From positions 150,017 to 213,341 of the forward strand of contig JBCNVI010000002.1 of the NCBI GenBank assembly GCA_039630235.1: 63,325 bases of DNA, read 5' to 3'. The notes under the pieces are model-generated. The model had not been told where the DNA came from. It searched no databases and worked only from the letters and a program-made list of their open reading frames with translations. Position 1 is the stretch's first letter. Each line of letters starts with the position of its first letter. The DNA is from Candidatus Hydrothermales bacterium. Its GTDB lineage: Bacteria; Hydrothermota; Hydrothermia; Hydrothermales; JAJRUZ01. The position numbers and the translations under genes were made by a program. Below, piece after piece: positions 15,948 through 25,086 of this stretch.

Positions 15948-16808
15948 TTATACGGGATTGAAGGCAATAACCGGTACCTCAGATAATCTCAAAACCTTTT
16001 CAGCTACTGATCCAAGGAAAAAGTGAGACAATCCCCTTTTACCCCTTGTTGCTATGCATATAATATCGATGTCATTCTCGATCGCAAACTCAATAATTCC
16101 TATTTCAGCTGAATCCCTCTTTAACGCATTTACAAAAATCTTGGAAGACTCTTCTTTATACTTCTCTCTTTCCATTTTTAAAAGTCTTGTTGTTTCTTCA
16201 ATTAATTTTTCCTCAGTTTCTCTTAATCCCATTGATCCTAAAATTTCAACAACGTGTAAAACATGGATCTCTGCGTCTAATCTCTTGGAAAGGAGTATAG
16301 CGTACTCAAGCGCTTTAAAAGATAGTTTTGTAAAATCAATTGGTACAAGTATTTTTTTAACATCTCTCTTTTTTTCTTCTTTAACCACCAAAACTGGAAT
16401 TCTTATTTCAGTTAAAATTCTATAACTTGTTGTTCCGATCTTCTGTTTTTCCTCCTTGCTAGAGGCTCCCAAGACCAAAAGATCTATATTTTTCTCATTT
16501 ACGAACTCTACAATTTTGTTTTTTACCTCACCTTTAAAAACATAGGTTTCAAATTCTATTTGTTCATACAGTTCTTTTCTTTTTGCTTCAAAACTTTGTT
16601 TTGCCAATTCAATTCTTTCTTTTTCCATGAGGTTGAACATATTTTCGATTTCTTCTTTTCTTTCAAATATAGGTGTTTCTGATTCTGGAATCACATGGAT
16701 TGCATGGAGTTTTGCGTTAAATTTTAGGGCAAAGTACTTTGCCCACTCGAAAGCATAATTTGATAATGGATTAAAATCAGATGCCCAAAGTATATTTCTT
16801 ATTTCCAT
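15948..16808 (-). CDS. Tandem-domain universal stress protein (UspA family)
   Basis: 286 residues made of two Usp domains. The first (1-145) begins ILWASDFNPLSNYAFEWAKYF and ends with LLVLGASSKEEKQKIGTTSYRIL, in which the nucleotide-binding glycines are degraded. The second (about 150-286) begins KKILVPIDFTKLSFKALEYA and has the intact ATP-binding pattern TRGKRGLSHFFLGSVAEKVL. Such tandem proteins are cytoplasmic stress or energy-state factors. It starts 6 bases downstream of the holB-like gene and may be cotranscribed. Confidence 0.9.
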   Translation of the reverse strand: MEIRNILWASDFNPLSNYAFEWAKYFALKFNAKLHAIHVIPESETPIFERKEEIENMFNLMEKERIELAKQSFEAKRKELYEQIEFETYVFKGEVKNKIVEFVNEKNIDLLVLGASSKEEKQKIGTTSYRILTEIRIPVLVVKEEKKRDVKKILVPIDFTKLSFKALEYAILLSKRLDAEIHVLHVVEILGSMGLRETEEKLIEETTRLLKMEREKYKEESSKIFVNALKRDSAEIGIIEFAIENDIDIICIATRGKRGLSHFFLGSVAEKVLRLSEVPVIAFNPV

Positions 16809-16814
16809 TGTATA

Positions 16815-17825
16815 TTATGCAAGACCAAATCTGATAGAATCAATAAGATAGATAAGAAGATAGGTAGGAATGTTTCTTTTTAATCCCTCAAGAATTTTAT
16901 AGTATTTTTCATGCAAAAGATCTAAAGTATATAAGTCTATCCTTTTATTCAAGTAATCTATCTCTGAAGAATAAGGATGCTCTTTAAATACATCCTTATT
17001 TCCAAGCTTTAATTCTGTTATTTCTCTAATAAAAAAGCCAAAAAGAAAAATTTTATCCCTTAAATAATCTCTACTTTCTTCTCTATAGTAAAAATAAGAT
17101 TCTTCTTGAGTTCTCATCAACTCCTTTAGAAATTTTCCATACTCATCTATAAGATTTTCCCTAAGAATTTTTCTTGCTTTCCCTATTGATCCTGATGACA
17201 TTCTATAAAGAAAATAGATATCCCTACCTCCTTCAAAGTATTTTTTAAATTCTTTAAAACTTAGACTAAAAAAGGGAATTTGAATACATCTTGATCTTAT
17301 GGTAAGTTGAAGAGAATCAGGAAAGGGTGTAATTAAAAAGTAAGTCACAAATTCAGGTGGTTCTTCTAAGATTTTTAAAAAGGCATTTTGGGCCTCTCTT
17401 CTCATTAGGTCAGCATCAAGAAAAATATAAAACTTCCTCTTTAGCTCTATCGGTCTTACTAAAAGTTCACTTTCTATCATTCTTATTGTATCTATTCCTA
17501 TCGTTAGCTCCCTGGAAAAGTAATCTGTTCTTAAGTTATCAAAAGTCCACTCTTTTTTTTCATAGAGTTCATTTAAATTTTCCCTTATTTTATCGGGTAA
17601 GATGTAATTTATATCTGGGATTGAGAGGCTTTTCATTCTCCTACACATCAAACATTCAAAACAAGGAATATTATCTTTGCACACATATTTCATCAAGATA
17701 AACTTAAGTGTCTCTAACTTTCCAACTCCCTCTGGTCCTGAAAGTATATAACTTCCCCTTAAGTCGTTTTCCCTTATAATTTTTTCAAAAAAACTAATCT
17801 GTTTTTCGTGACCTAACACTTTCAT
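16815..17825 (-). CDS. holB: DNA polymerase III delta' subunit-like clamp-loader ATPase
   Basis: 336 residues: GHEKQISFFEKIIRENDLRGSYILSG at the N-terminus, P-loop GPEGVGKLE, a four-cysteine zinc module (CKDNIPCFECLMC), LDADLMRREAQNAFLKILEEPP and the sensor-1 RSRCIQIPF. In the P-loop the usual Thr/Ser after Lys is Leu, in line with delta' subunits that do not hydrolyse ATP. Its partner DnaX is encoded at 25056. The start codon is only 13 bases from the divergent queG start, so promoter elements for each must lie in the other's coding region. Confidence 0.88.
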   Translation of the reverse strand: MKVLGHEKQISFFEKIIRENDLRGSYILSGPEGVGKLETLKFILMKYVCKDNIPCFECLMCRRMKSLSIPDINYILPDKIRENLNELYEKKEWTFDNLRTDYFSRELTIGIDTIRMIESELLVRPIELKRKFYIFLDADLMRREAQNAFLKILEEPPEFVTYFLITPFPDSLQLTIRSRCIQIPFFSLSFKEFKKYFEGGRDIYFLYRMSSGSIGKARKILRENLIDEYGKFLKELMRTQEESYFYYREESRDYLRDKIFLFGFFIREITELKLGNKDVFKEHPYSSEIDYLNKRIDLYTLDLLHEKYYKILEGLKRNIPTYLLIYLIDSIRFGLA

Positions 17826-17838
17826 CCTATTATTTTAT

Positions 17839-18726
17839 ATGAGAGATTTAAAAGAGTTCATAATAGAAAAGCTAAAAGAGGAGAAAATTTATATTTACGG
17901 TTTTGCAGATCCTAGTATAGATGAGAATGACGTATTGTCATTAAAAAGCTGGATTAAAAATAAATATCACGCTGATATGTATTGGGTGGAAAAAACACTT
18001 GATAAAAGAATAGATGTCAAAAAGGTGTATAGCGAGGTGGAAAGTGTTTTAGTAGTTGCCATCCCTTACAAAAAGATATATTTTGAAAAATTCAAAATTG
18101 CAGGATATGCCCTACATGTAGATTACCATAAATTTTTATTTAAAAAATTAAAAAAAGTGATGGAAGAGACAAAAAAGATATTTAATGATATTGATTATAA
18201 AATTTATGTAGACACAGGTCCAATTCTTGAAAGAATGTTCGCAAGGAAAGCAGGTCTGGGTTTTATTGGTAAAAACACTATGCTCATTTCCTTCAAAAAG
18301 GGCTCCTATTTATTACTAGGTGTTGTTCTTTTAAACTATCCTATTGAACCTGATATAAAATTAGAAAAAAATTATTGCGGAACCTGTCAAAGATGTATTG
18401 AAGCTTGTCCAACAGGGGCAATAGTCAAGCCCTTTGTTTTAGATTCAAATAAATGTATTTCCTATCATACCATAGAGAATAGGGGGGAAATTCCAGAAGA
18501 AATTTCAAAAAAATTAAACGGATGGATTTTTGGATGTGATATATGTCAGGAAGTTTGTCCCTGGAATAAAAACCCTATAGAGCCAACAGATTTTCCCCTC
18601 CATCCCTACGTTTCAAAATTTGATTTACATCATTTTATTAATAATCCCGAAAAATATTTGAGAGACAGTCCCCTTAAAAGAGTAAAGCTTCGGGGCCTTC
18701 TGAGAAATATTAATTTAGTTCTCTAA
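17839..18726 (+). CDS. queG: Epoxyqueuosine reductase QueG
   Basis: 295 residues with the cobalamin-binding N-terminal region (KNKYHADMYWVEKTLDKRID; YVDTGPILERMFARKAGLGFIGKNTMLI) and two 4Fe-4S sites: CGTCQRCIEACPTGAI and CDICQEVCPWN. QueG reduces epoxyqueuosine to queuosine at the tRNA wobble position. Typical QueG is 340-380 residues with C-terminal HEAT-like repeats; this protein ends near the RGLLRNI segment and is a compact form. It overlaps the convergent ftsH gene by 12 bases. Confidence 0.92.
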   Translation: MRDLKEFIIEKLKEEKIYIYGFADPSIDENDVLSLKSWIKNKYHADMYWVEKTLDKRIDVKKVYSEVESVLVVAIPYKKIYFEKFKIAGYALHVDYHKFLFKKLKKVMEETKKIFNDIDYKIYVDTGPILERMFARKAGLGFIGKNTMLISFKKGSYLLLGVVLLNYPIEPDIKLEKNYCGTCQRCIEACPTGAIVKPFVLDSNKCISYHTIENRGEIPEEISKKLNGWIFGCDICQEVCPWNKNPIEPTDFPLHPYVSKFDLHHFINNPEKYLRDSPLKRVKLRGLLRNINLVL

Positions 18727-20553
18727 AACAATCTTTTTTATTTCCTCAGCGTCAAGAATTTCTTTTTCAAGTAAAGCTTTAGCTAGTCTATGGAGAGCAT
18801 CAATTTTTCCTGAAAGTAAATTTTCTGCTCTTTTTTCGGCCTCCTCTATAATTCTTTTAACTTCTTCATCAATTAACTCACTTATCTTTTCGCTTATATT
18901 TCTCTTTAATCCAAGTTCCCTTCCGAGAAAAACTTCTTCCTCTTGTTTTCCAAAGGAAACAGGACCTATTCTTTCACTCATTCCCCACTCTCCTACCATT
19001 TTTCTTGCAATTTGGGTAGCTGTTTCTATATCATTTGCTGCCGCTCCTGTTGAAATACTCTTAAATATCAACTTCTCGGCTACTCTCCCCCCCATCAAAA
19101 CAGTTAGCTGATCCATAAGATATTCCTTAGAGTAAATATGTCTATCATCTTTTGGTAATTGTTGGGTTACTCCAAGAGCTTGACCCCTCGGAATAATAGT
19201 AACTTTGTGGATCGGGTCGGCGTGTGGAAGCAAAAGAGAAAGTATCGCGTGACCTGATTCGTGGTAAGCAACCTGTTCCCTTTCCTTAGGTGTTAAAACC
19301 ATACTTTTCCTTGCAACTCCCATGAGTATCTTATCCTTTGCCTCCTCAAAATCTTCCATAGTAATTTTTTCTTTACCTTTCCTTGCGGCAAGTAAGGCAG
19401 CCTCATTTACTAAGTTTGCAAGATCTGCACCGGAAAAACCAGGAGTTCCCTTAGCTATAACTGAAAAGTCTACATCCTCACCGATTGGTTTATTTCTCGC
19501 GTGTATCTTTATTATTTCCTCCCTCCCCTTTACATCAGGAATTGGTAAAACTATTCTTCTATCAAACCTTCCAGGTCTTAAAAGGGCAGGATCAAGTATA
19601 TCTGGTCTATTTGTTGCCGCCATTACTATAATTCCCTCTCTTGTGTCAAATCCATCCATTTCAACTAGGATCTGGTTAAGTGTTTGCTCTCTCTCATCGT
19701 GTCCACCACCGAGACCTGCTCCTCTTAATCTTCCGACAGCATCTATTTCATCTATGAAAATAATACAAGGTGCATTTTTTCTTGCCTGTTCAAAAAGATC
19801 TCTCACTCTTGCTGCTCCAACACCAACAAAAAGTTCAACAAAGTCAGATCCTGATATTGACAAAAAGGGTACACCTGCCTCACCTGCTACAGCCTTAGCC
19901 AAAAGGGTTTTTCCTGTTCCTGGTGCCCCCACAATTAAAATCCCCTTAGGAATCTTTGCCCCAAGTTTTTGAAATTTTTGAGGATTTTTCAAAAATTCTA
20001 CAATTTCTTTTAACTCTTCTTTAGCTTCTTCGCAACCAGCTACATCGTTAAAAGTTACATTTGGTTTTTTATCTGTTATAAGTTTTGCTCTAACTTTTAC
20101 AAATGAAAAGGCCCTAGAGTTACCTGCCTGTATTTGCCTAAAAAACAAAAACCAAAGTCCAACAAGAAGTAAAAACCAAGGAAGATAGCCTAAAAGAAAG
20201 TCTACTAGGGAACTTCTTACCCTTGTTTCAACGATGACGTTCTTTTTGACTAAAAAATCTAAAATATCGGGTTTCTGCATAGGAAGAGCTATTTTGAATT
20301 CACTATATGGAATACCCTTTACTACCCTCGGAGTTTTAAATTCTCCATGAATTTCTCTTTCTGAAACTATAACGCTTTTTATGTTTCCCTTTTCTACTTC
20401 CTGTATAAATTCAGAGTAAGTTAGATTTAAGATCTTTAAATTTTTTTCTGCGTAGTAGACTAGGAATAAAATTACAACTAAAAAGATTAGGGTCCAGGTG
20501 ACCAAAGTTGAGAAGCTTAAAACTTTATTTTCTTTACTATTTCTTTCGTTCAT
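18715..20553 (-). CDS. ftsH: ATP-dependent zinc metalloprotease FtsH
   Basis: 612 residues. Two membrane helices (about 14-35 and 118-138) flank a periplasmic domain, followed by the AAA module with Walker A GAPGTGKT (209-216), Walker B IIFIDEID (264-271) and the second region of homology [22 protein letters not shown]. The zinc site is HESGH (431-435). FtsH degrades membrane and short-lived cytoplasmic proteins, including LpxC in enterics. It is coupled to hpt by ATGA and ends the purA-tilS-hpt-ftsH operon; tilS-hpt-ftsH is a classic bacterial order. Confidence 0.97.
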   Translation of the reverse strand: MNERNSKENKVLSFSTLVTWTLIFLVVILFLVYYAEKNLKILNLTYSEFIQEVEKGNIKSVIVSEREIHGEFKTPRVVKGIPYSEFKIALPMQKPDILDFLVKKNVIVETRVRSSLVDFLLGYLPWFLLLVGLWFLFFRQIQAGNSRAFSFVKVRAKLITDKKPNVTFNDVAGCEEAKEELKEIVEFLKNPQKFQKLGAKIPKGILIVGAPGTGKTLLAKAVAGEAGVPFLSISGSDFVELFVGVGAARVRDLFEQARKNAPCIIFIDEIDAVGRLRGAGLGGGHDEREQTLNQILVEMDGFDTREGIIVMAATNRPDILDPALLRPGRFDRRIVLPIPDVKGREEIIKIHARNKPIGEDVDFSVIAKGTPGFSGADLANLVNEAALLAARKGKEKITMEDFEEAKDKILMGVARKSMVLTPKEREQVAYHESGHAILSLLLPHADPIHKVTIIPRGQALGVTQQLPKDDRHIYSKEYLMDQLTVLMGGRVAEKLIFKSISTGAAANDIETATQIARKMVGEWGMSERIGPVSFGKQEEEVFLGRELGLKRNISEKISELIDEEVKRIIEEAEKRAENLLSGKIDALHRLAKALLEKEILDAEEIKKIVLEN

Positions 20554-21086
20554 TTTCCGTATTTAATTATTTCTTCTTCATCAAGGCCATATACATTTTT
20601 AAAATACCTGAATTTTTCATTGTAGTCAAGCCCATAGCCTACCAAAAACTTATTGGGTACTTTAAAACCTACTATATCGATTTCTATATCTACCTCTCTC
20701 CTTTCGTATTTGTCAAGAAACACGACTGTTTTGAGAGATTTAGGTTTTCTCTTTAAAAGAGCTTCTTTTAGAAATTTAAGAGTATAGCCTGTGTCGATAA
20801 TATCCTCAACCAGTATAACGTCTTTATCTTTAATATCAATTGGTATATCCCACATTATTTTTACGTCCTTTTCAGTTATTTTAGATTTTTTCCCATAGCT
20901 TGAAAGTCTTATAAATTCCAAAGTACAGTCAATTCCCATTTCTCTTATTAAGTCAGCTAGGAATACAAATCCCCCCTTTAAGACTCCGATTATTATTGGA
21001 TTTTTTTCTTTATACTCGTTTCTTAATAATTCTGCAATTTCTTTTACCTTTTTTTTAATTTCTTTTTCTTTCAAAATTAAATCCAT
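20550..21086 (-). CDS. hpt: Hypoxanthine phosphoribosyltransferase
   Basis: 178 residues with the PRPP-binding loop DVILVEDIIDTGYTLKFL and the C-terminal VGYGLDYNEKFR of bacterial hypoxanthine/guanine phosphoribosyltransferases. It salvages hypoxanthine or guanine to IMP or GMP. It overlaps tilS by 10 bases upstream and ftsH by ATGA downstream. With purA in the same operon it joins purine salvage and AMP synthesis. Confidence 0.95.
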   Translation of the reverse strand: MDLILKEKEIKKKVKEIAELLRNEYKEKNPIIIGVLKGGFVFLADLIREMGIDCTLEFIRLSSYGKKSKITEKDVKIMWDIPIDIKDKDVILVEDIIDTGYTLKFLKEALLKRKPKSLKTVVFLDKYERREVDIEIDIVGFKVPNKFLVGYGLDYNEKFRYFKNVYGLDEEEIIKYGK

Positions 21087-22390
21087 TTTAAGACCTCAAT
21101 TTTTATGTTTCCCCCCTTCATGAAGGGTTCAAATCCCTCTACCCATACGATATTTCCCTTGTATTCAAGTACTACTAAATTATCTCTTAAGTAAAAGGGT
21201 ACTTTTTTATTCTCAAAAAATTTCTTTAATTTTAATTTCTTGCCTTTTTCGGTCTCAATAAAATCGCCCTTTTTCCTTAATCTTAGTTTAGCCTCACTTA
21301 AAAGACTTCTTGGTAACCCTCCTTTTTCTCTATCCTCACTTATTTTTATCTTTATTTTTAATCCCTCTATTTCAAATTCACCCTCTTTTAAAGGGATTTC
21401 AAAATATGGAATTTTCCTGAGAAAGAGAACTAGGTTTTTTTTTGATATAAAATAAACATTTTTTCTAACCTCTATTTTGCCGCCATTTTCTAGTATTTTT
21501 TCCATTTTAAAGAGTGTTTCTCTAGTTAATTCATTTTCTGGACAAAAATCATAATAAATATTTTTTAAAACTTCTCTTTTTTCGAAAGAATCCAATTTGA
21601 GAATTTTTTCTCTGTTAATTTTTAAATAAAGAGGATTTTCCTCTTCTATAACAGATTTTACTTCGCTTTTTACTTTCCTTTCGTAAAACTCACTTTCTTC
21701 AAGTGCTCTTAAATAGAACTTCTTAAATTTCTCAAGATTGTAATTAAACTCCCTAAAAAGAATGGGCACTAAAATATGTCTTATTTTATTTCTTGTTCTC
21801 CTTAAGTCATAATTTTCAATATCCAAATGGTAAGGTATATCATTTTCTTTTAAGAATCTCAAAATTTTCTCTCTTGGAATTAAAATTAGAGGTCTAATTA
21901 TTTTTTTAAATTTCGGTTTTATAGGTGGAGAAAGAAGCGAAAGCCCTTCTCTTAGAAATCTAATTATATAGCTTTCAAGCGCATCGTTTAGAGTGTGGGC
22001 TGTAGCAATTTTGTTATATCCATCTTTAAGGGAAATTTCCTCTAAAAGTGAGTACCTTTTTATTCTTCCAGCCTCTTCAATATTGAGTTTATTTTCTTTT
22101 GAAAATTTAACAATATCTTCTTCGTACACATAAGATTTGAGACCAAAATTTGCGGCAAACTCTTCTACTTTCCTTGAATCTAAGCTTCCCGGGAGTCTAT
22201 GATTCAGGTAAAAAATTGAAAGAGTAAGATTATATTTTTCTTTAATTTTTAGTAGTGAGAGTGTTAAAAAAGTTGAGTCAGGGCCTCCTGAATAAGAAAT
22301 AAGTATTTTATCGTTTTTCTCGATTAAATTAAAAGTTTCAATTGTTTCTTCAAATTCAGGTATTAAGTTTAACTTTTCTAAGTTCCTCAC
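21077..22390 (-). CDS. tilS: tRNA(Ile)-lysidine synthase TilS
   Basis: 437 residues with PP-loop motif ISYSGGPDSTFL near residue 31, FYLNHRLPGSLDS, ATAHTLNDALESYIIRFLREG and the basic RRTRNKIRHILVPIL segment. The C-terminal ~200 residues hold the TilS substrate-binding region (RKKGDFIETEKGKKLKLKKFFENKKVPFYLRDNLVVL). TilS converts C34 of tRNA-Ile(CAU) to lysidine. It overlaps purA by 35 bases and hpt by 10. Confidence 0.95.
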   Translation of the reverse strand: MRNLEKLNLIPEFEETIETFNLIEKNDKILISYSGGPDSTFLTLSLLKIKEKYNLTLSIFYLNHRLPGSLDSRKVEEFAANFGLKSYVYEEDIVKFSKENKLNIEEAGRIKRYSLLEEISLKDGYNKIATAHTLNDALESYIIRFLREGLSLLSPPIKPKFKKIIRPLILIPREKILRFLKENDIPYHLDIENYDLRRTRNKIRHILVPILFREFNYNLEKFKKFYLRALEESEFYERKVKSEVKSVIEEENPLYLKINREKILKLDSFEKREVLKNIYYDFCPENELTRETLFKMEKILENGGKIEVRKNVYFISKKNLVLFLRKIPYFEIPLKEGEFEIEGLKIKIKISEDREKGGLPRSLLSEAKLRLRKKGDFIETEKGKKLKLKKFFENKKVPFYLRDNLVVLEYKGNIVWVEGFEPFMKGGNIKIEVLKWI

Positions 22391-23621
22391 TGTTTGTTGC
22401 AGAAAAATATGTAATTTTTGTTCCTGTCTCTTTCTCTATGTATTCCAAAAATTTTCTCAAATTTTCATTATTTTCGTCAGGCTCAAACCCTTCGAACTCC
22501 TCATAAATTGGTCTTACTTTTTCAAGTTCCTGTGAAAGTGGAGGAGGATAATCAATCACTTTTCCGTTATATTCGTAAGCTTTACAAACTTTTATTTTTT
22601 TTAAATCTTTTAAAACATCAATTTTTGTTATTATTAGTTCTGTTGCCCCTGTTATCCTAATAGAGTATTTTAGAAGGGGTAAATCAAGCCATCCACACCT
22701 TCGTGGTCTACCTGTAGTTGCACCAAACTCTTGTCCCTTCTCTCTGAGATAAACTCCAATTTCACCTTTTTCCTCGGTTGGAAAAGGTCCTTCTCCTACT
22801 CTAGTGCTATAGCATTTAAAAACGCCAATAATTCTATTTAATTTCCATGGAGCAACTCCCGTAGTAAGAGAAATTGAGGCAGTAACAGTATGAGATGATG
22901 TTACATACGGATAAGTTCCAAGAGCAACATCAAGGAGTGCTCCCTGTGCCCCCTCAAAAAGTATCGGTTCACCCATCCTTTCCTTTTCCATTATGTATAA
23001 TATTCCATCAGTCAAAAATTCTCTTACTTTTGAGAATAAATCTAGGGTTTTTTCGAAGATATCATCTTTAGGAATCATTGGTCTTCCGTACCTTGCCCCC
23101 CTTATTTCACTAGCGAATTCCCATAGCTCGCTAAATTTCCTATATGCATAGTCTTTATCTCTTAGGTCCCCTATTTTTAAAGCTTTTCTTGAAACTAAGT
23201 CTCTATAGGCAGGGCCTATACCTTTACCTGTTGTTCCAATTTTTCCCTCTTTCTTTTTATCTTCTTCTAATATGTCTTCCTCCTTATGAAAATTAAAAAC
23301 AAGAGGAGTTCTTTCATCTATAAAGAGTCTATTATCTACACTGATATTTTTTTTGCTTAAATCTTCTTTTTCTTTTATTAGTTCTTCAAGGTCAAGAACG
23401 CATCCGCAACTTATGAGTGCCTCTTTTTCGGGGTGTAAAATACTCGTAGGTAGTTGATGTAAAACTATTTTTTCATTATCTCTATAGACAGTATGACCAG
23501 CGTTTGCCCCTCCTTGGAATCTAATTCCTATTTTATATTCATTTCTTAGCGCATCTATAATTTTCCCCTTCCCCTCATCTCCCCATTGTAAGCCCACCAC
23601 TGCTATAAATTTTGAACTCAT
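22356..23621 (-). CDS. purA: Adenylosuccinate synthetase
   Basis: 421 residues, normal for bacterial PurA. The N-terminal GTP site is GLQWGDEGKGKIIDAL, with FQGGANAGHTVY, GCVLDLEELIKE, the IMP-binding GTTGKGIGPAYRD, and TTGRPRRCGWLDL near the C-terminal third. It commits IMP to AMP. It heads the purA-tilS-hpt-ftsH operon and diverges from tRNA-Thr. A TATAAT box ends only 8 bases before its ATG and no ribosome site is visible, so the mRNA may be leaderless. Confidence 0.97.
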   Translation of the reverse strand: MSSKFIAVVGLQWGDEGKGKIIDALRNEYKIGIRFQGGANAGHTVYRDNEKIVLHQLPTSILHPEKEALISCGCVLDLEELIKEKEDLSKKNISVDNRLFIDERTPLVFNFHKEEDILEEDKKKEGKIGTTGKGIGPAYRDLVSRKALKIGDLRDKDYAYRKFSELWEFASEIRGARYGRPMIPKDDIFEKTLDLFSKVREFLTDGILYIMEKERMGEPILFEGAQGALLDVALGTYPYVTSSHTVTASISLTTGVAPWKLNRIIGVFKCYSTRVGEGPFPTEEKGEIGVYLREKGQEFGATTGRPRRCGWLDLPLLKYSIRITGATELIITKIDVLKDLKKIKVCKAYEYNGKVIDYPPPLSQELEKVRPIYEEFEGFEPDENNENLRKFLEYIEKETGTKITYFSATNSEELRKVKLNT

Positions 23622-23629
23622 TTATTTTA

Positions 23630-23635
23630 ATTATA
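23630..23635 (-). promoter_or_regulatory. -10 box of purA, very close to the start codon
   Basis: TATAAT on the minus strand, 8 bases before the purA ATG at 23621. The best -35 with a 17-base spacer is TTTAAT, which is weak. The predicted transcription start is within one or two bases of the ATG. Confidence 0.45.
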
Positions 23636-23671
23636 AGTTCTTTTAACTTAAAATTAAAAATTAAGGGTTTT

Positions 23672-23744
23672 GCCAGGGTAGCTCAATTGGTAGAGCATCG
23701 CATTCGTAATGCGAAGGTTGCGGGTTCGACTCCCGTCCCTGGCT
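23672..23744 (+). tRNA. tRNA-Thr (anticodon CGT)
   Basis: Acceptor GCCAGGG/CCCTGGC with discriminator T, D arm GCTC-AATTGGTA-GAGC, anticodon stem TCGCA/TGCGA around TTCGTAA (anticodon CGT, decoding ACG) and T arm GCGGG-TTCGACT-CCCGT (last pair G-T). CCA is not encoded. The next coding start is 16 bases downstream. Confidence 0.95.
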
Positions 23745-23760
23745 CTTTAAAACTCTAAAG

Positions 23761-25086
23761 TTGAGCCTTTTTTTCTCAGTATCCGGCTTAAGAGGAATTG
23801 CCTTTTTAACTCTTACACCAGAATACGTTCTAAAGGTTTCTGCTACCTTCTGTGACCTTTTTGATGTCCCAATCTTAGTTGTCGGAAGAGATCCAAGACC
23901 GTCTGGTAAATGCTTTCATCACCTTGTTATTGCTTCCTCTTTATCAAGGGAAAAGTTCGTTCTTGATGGAAGAATAGCTCCTACTCCCTCTATTGTTTAT
24001 GCAGTTAAAAAGAGAGAAAAAAGTTCAATAGGAATTGTAATAAGTGCATCTCATAATCCACCTGAATGGAACGGTTTAAAATTCATTCATCCTGAAGGTA
24101 GATTTCTCTTTGAAAACGAAATTGAAAGACTTAAAAAAGAAGTGAGTTTTTTTAGTTGGGAAAAAATCAAAAATGTCTATAGGATTGAAAAATTTAGTCC
24201 TGTCAAAGAACACATAGATGGTATAATTGAAAATAAGTTTATTTTAAAGGATCTTATAAGAGAAAAAAGATTTAGGGTGGCAATTGATACAGCAGGTGGG
24301 GCTGGATCTAAGTCATTTCCTAAACTTTTGAGTAAATTAGGGTGTGAAGTTTTACCTTTTAACACTCAAATGGGGGTTTTTGAAAGACCTCTTGAGGTAA
24401 ATACGGAGAACATAAGAGAGTTTGGAAATTTTGTCAAAGAAAAAAAGGCAGATATTGGCTTTGCGATTGATGCTGATGGTGATAGGTTACAAATTGTAAC
24501 TAAAGACGGAAAAATTCTCTCCGAGGAGGAAACTTTACCAATATGTCTTAACTATCTTCTATCAGTTGAAAAGAAAGATATAGTTACAAATTTCTCAACA
24601 ACCGAACAGGTTGAGGAAGTGGCAGAAAAGTTTGGAGTTAAAGTTTATAGGACTAAAGTTGGAGAAGCCAATATTGTAAAAAAAATGATTGAAGAAGAGG
24701 CAGGGTACGGTGGTGAGGGAAATGGAGGAGTTATTGTACGGGATTTCAACATGACAAGGGATGCCCTTTTTGCCTCTGCAATAGTTCTTTCATTTCTAAC
24801 TCAGTTTAACGATTCACGAGAGTTTAAGAAACTGTTTAAAAAAAGGTTTATGAAAAAGCTAAAGTTTTTTATCTCAGAAAGAAGGATACCTGAAAAAATT
24901 TTAGATTTTACGCAAAAGTTAAATTTTTTAGAGATCAACGGGGAGGATGGTGTAAGATTAAAGTTTGATTCTGGATTTATTCACATAAGGCCTTCTAATA
25001 CAGAACCTGTACTTAGAGTTATAATAGAATCAGAGGAGAAGGAGGTTGTTGAGGAATGGGAGAGGAAAATAAGGGGGTTAATTTAA
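23761..25086 (+). CDS. Phosphoglucosamine mutase/phosphomannomutase family enzyme
   Basis: 441 residues of the alpha-D-phosphohexomutase family. VSGLRGIAFLTLTPEYV at the N-terminus, the phosphoserine loop VISASHNPPEWNG, the magnesium loop DADGDRL, the sugar-binding GGEGNGG and the phosphate-binding RPSNTEPVLRV are all present. GlmM, ManB and Pgm cannot be separated on sequence alone; the bacterial size and GEGNGG loop make GlmM or phosphomannomutase likely, feeding cell-wall or LPS sugars. Start is TTG at 23761. It overlaps dnaX by 31 bases. Confidence 0.88.
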   Translation: MSLFFSVSGLRGIAFLTLTPEYVLKVSATFCDLFDVPILVVGRDPRPSGKCFHHLVIASSLSREKFVLDGRIAPTPSIVYAVKKREKSSIGIVISASHNPPEWNGLKFIHPEGRFLFENEIERLKKEVSFFSWEKIKNVYRIEKFSPVKEHIDGIIENKFILKDLIREKRFRVAIDTAGGAGSKSFPKLLSKLGCEVLPFNTQMGVFERPLEVNTENIREFGNFVKEKKADIGFAIDADGDRLQIVTKDGKILSEEETLPICLNYLLSVEKKDIVTNFSTTEQVEEVAEKFGVKVYRTKVGEANIVKKMIEEEAGYGGEGNGGVIVRDFNMTRDALFASAIVLSFLTQFNDSREFKKLFKKRFMKKLKFFISERRIPEKILDFTQKLNFLEINGEDGVRLKFDSGFIHIRPSNTEPVLRVIIESEEKEVVEEWERKIRGLI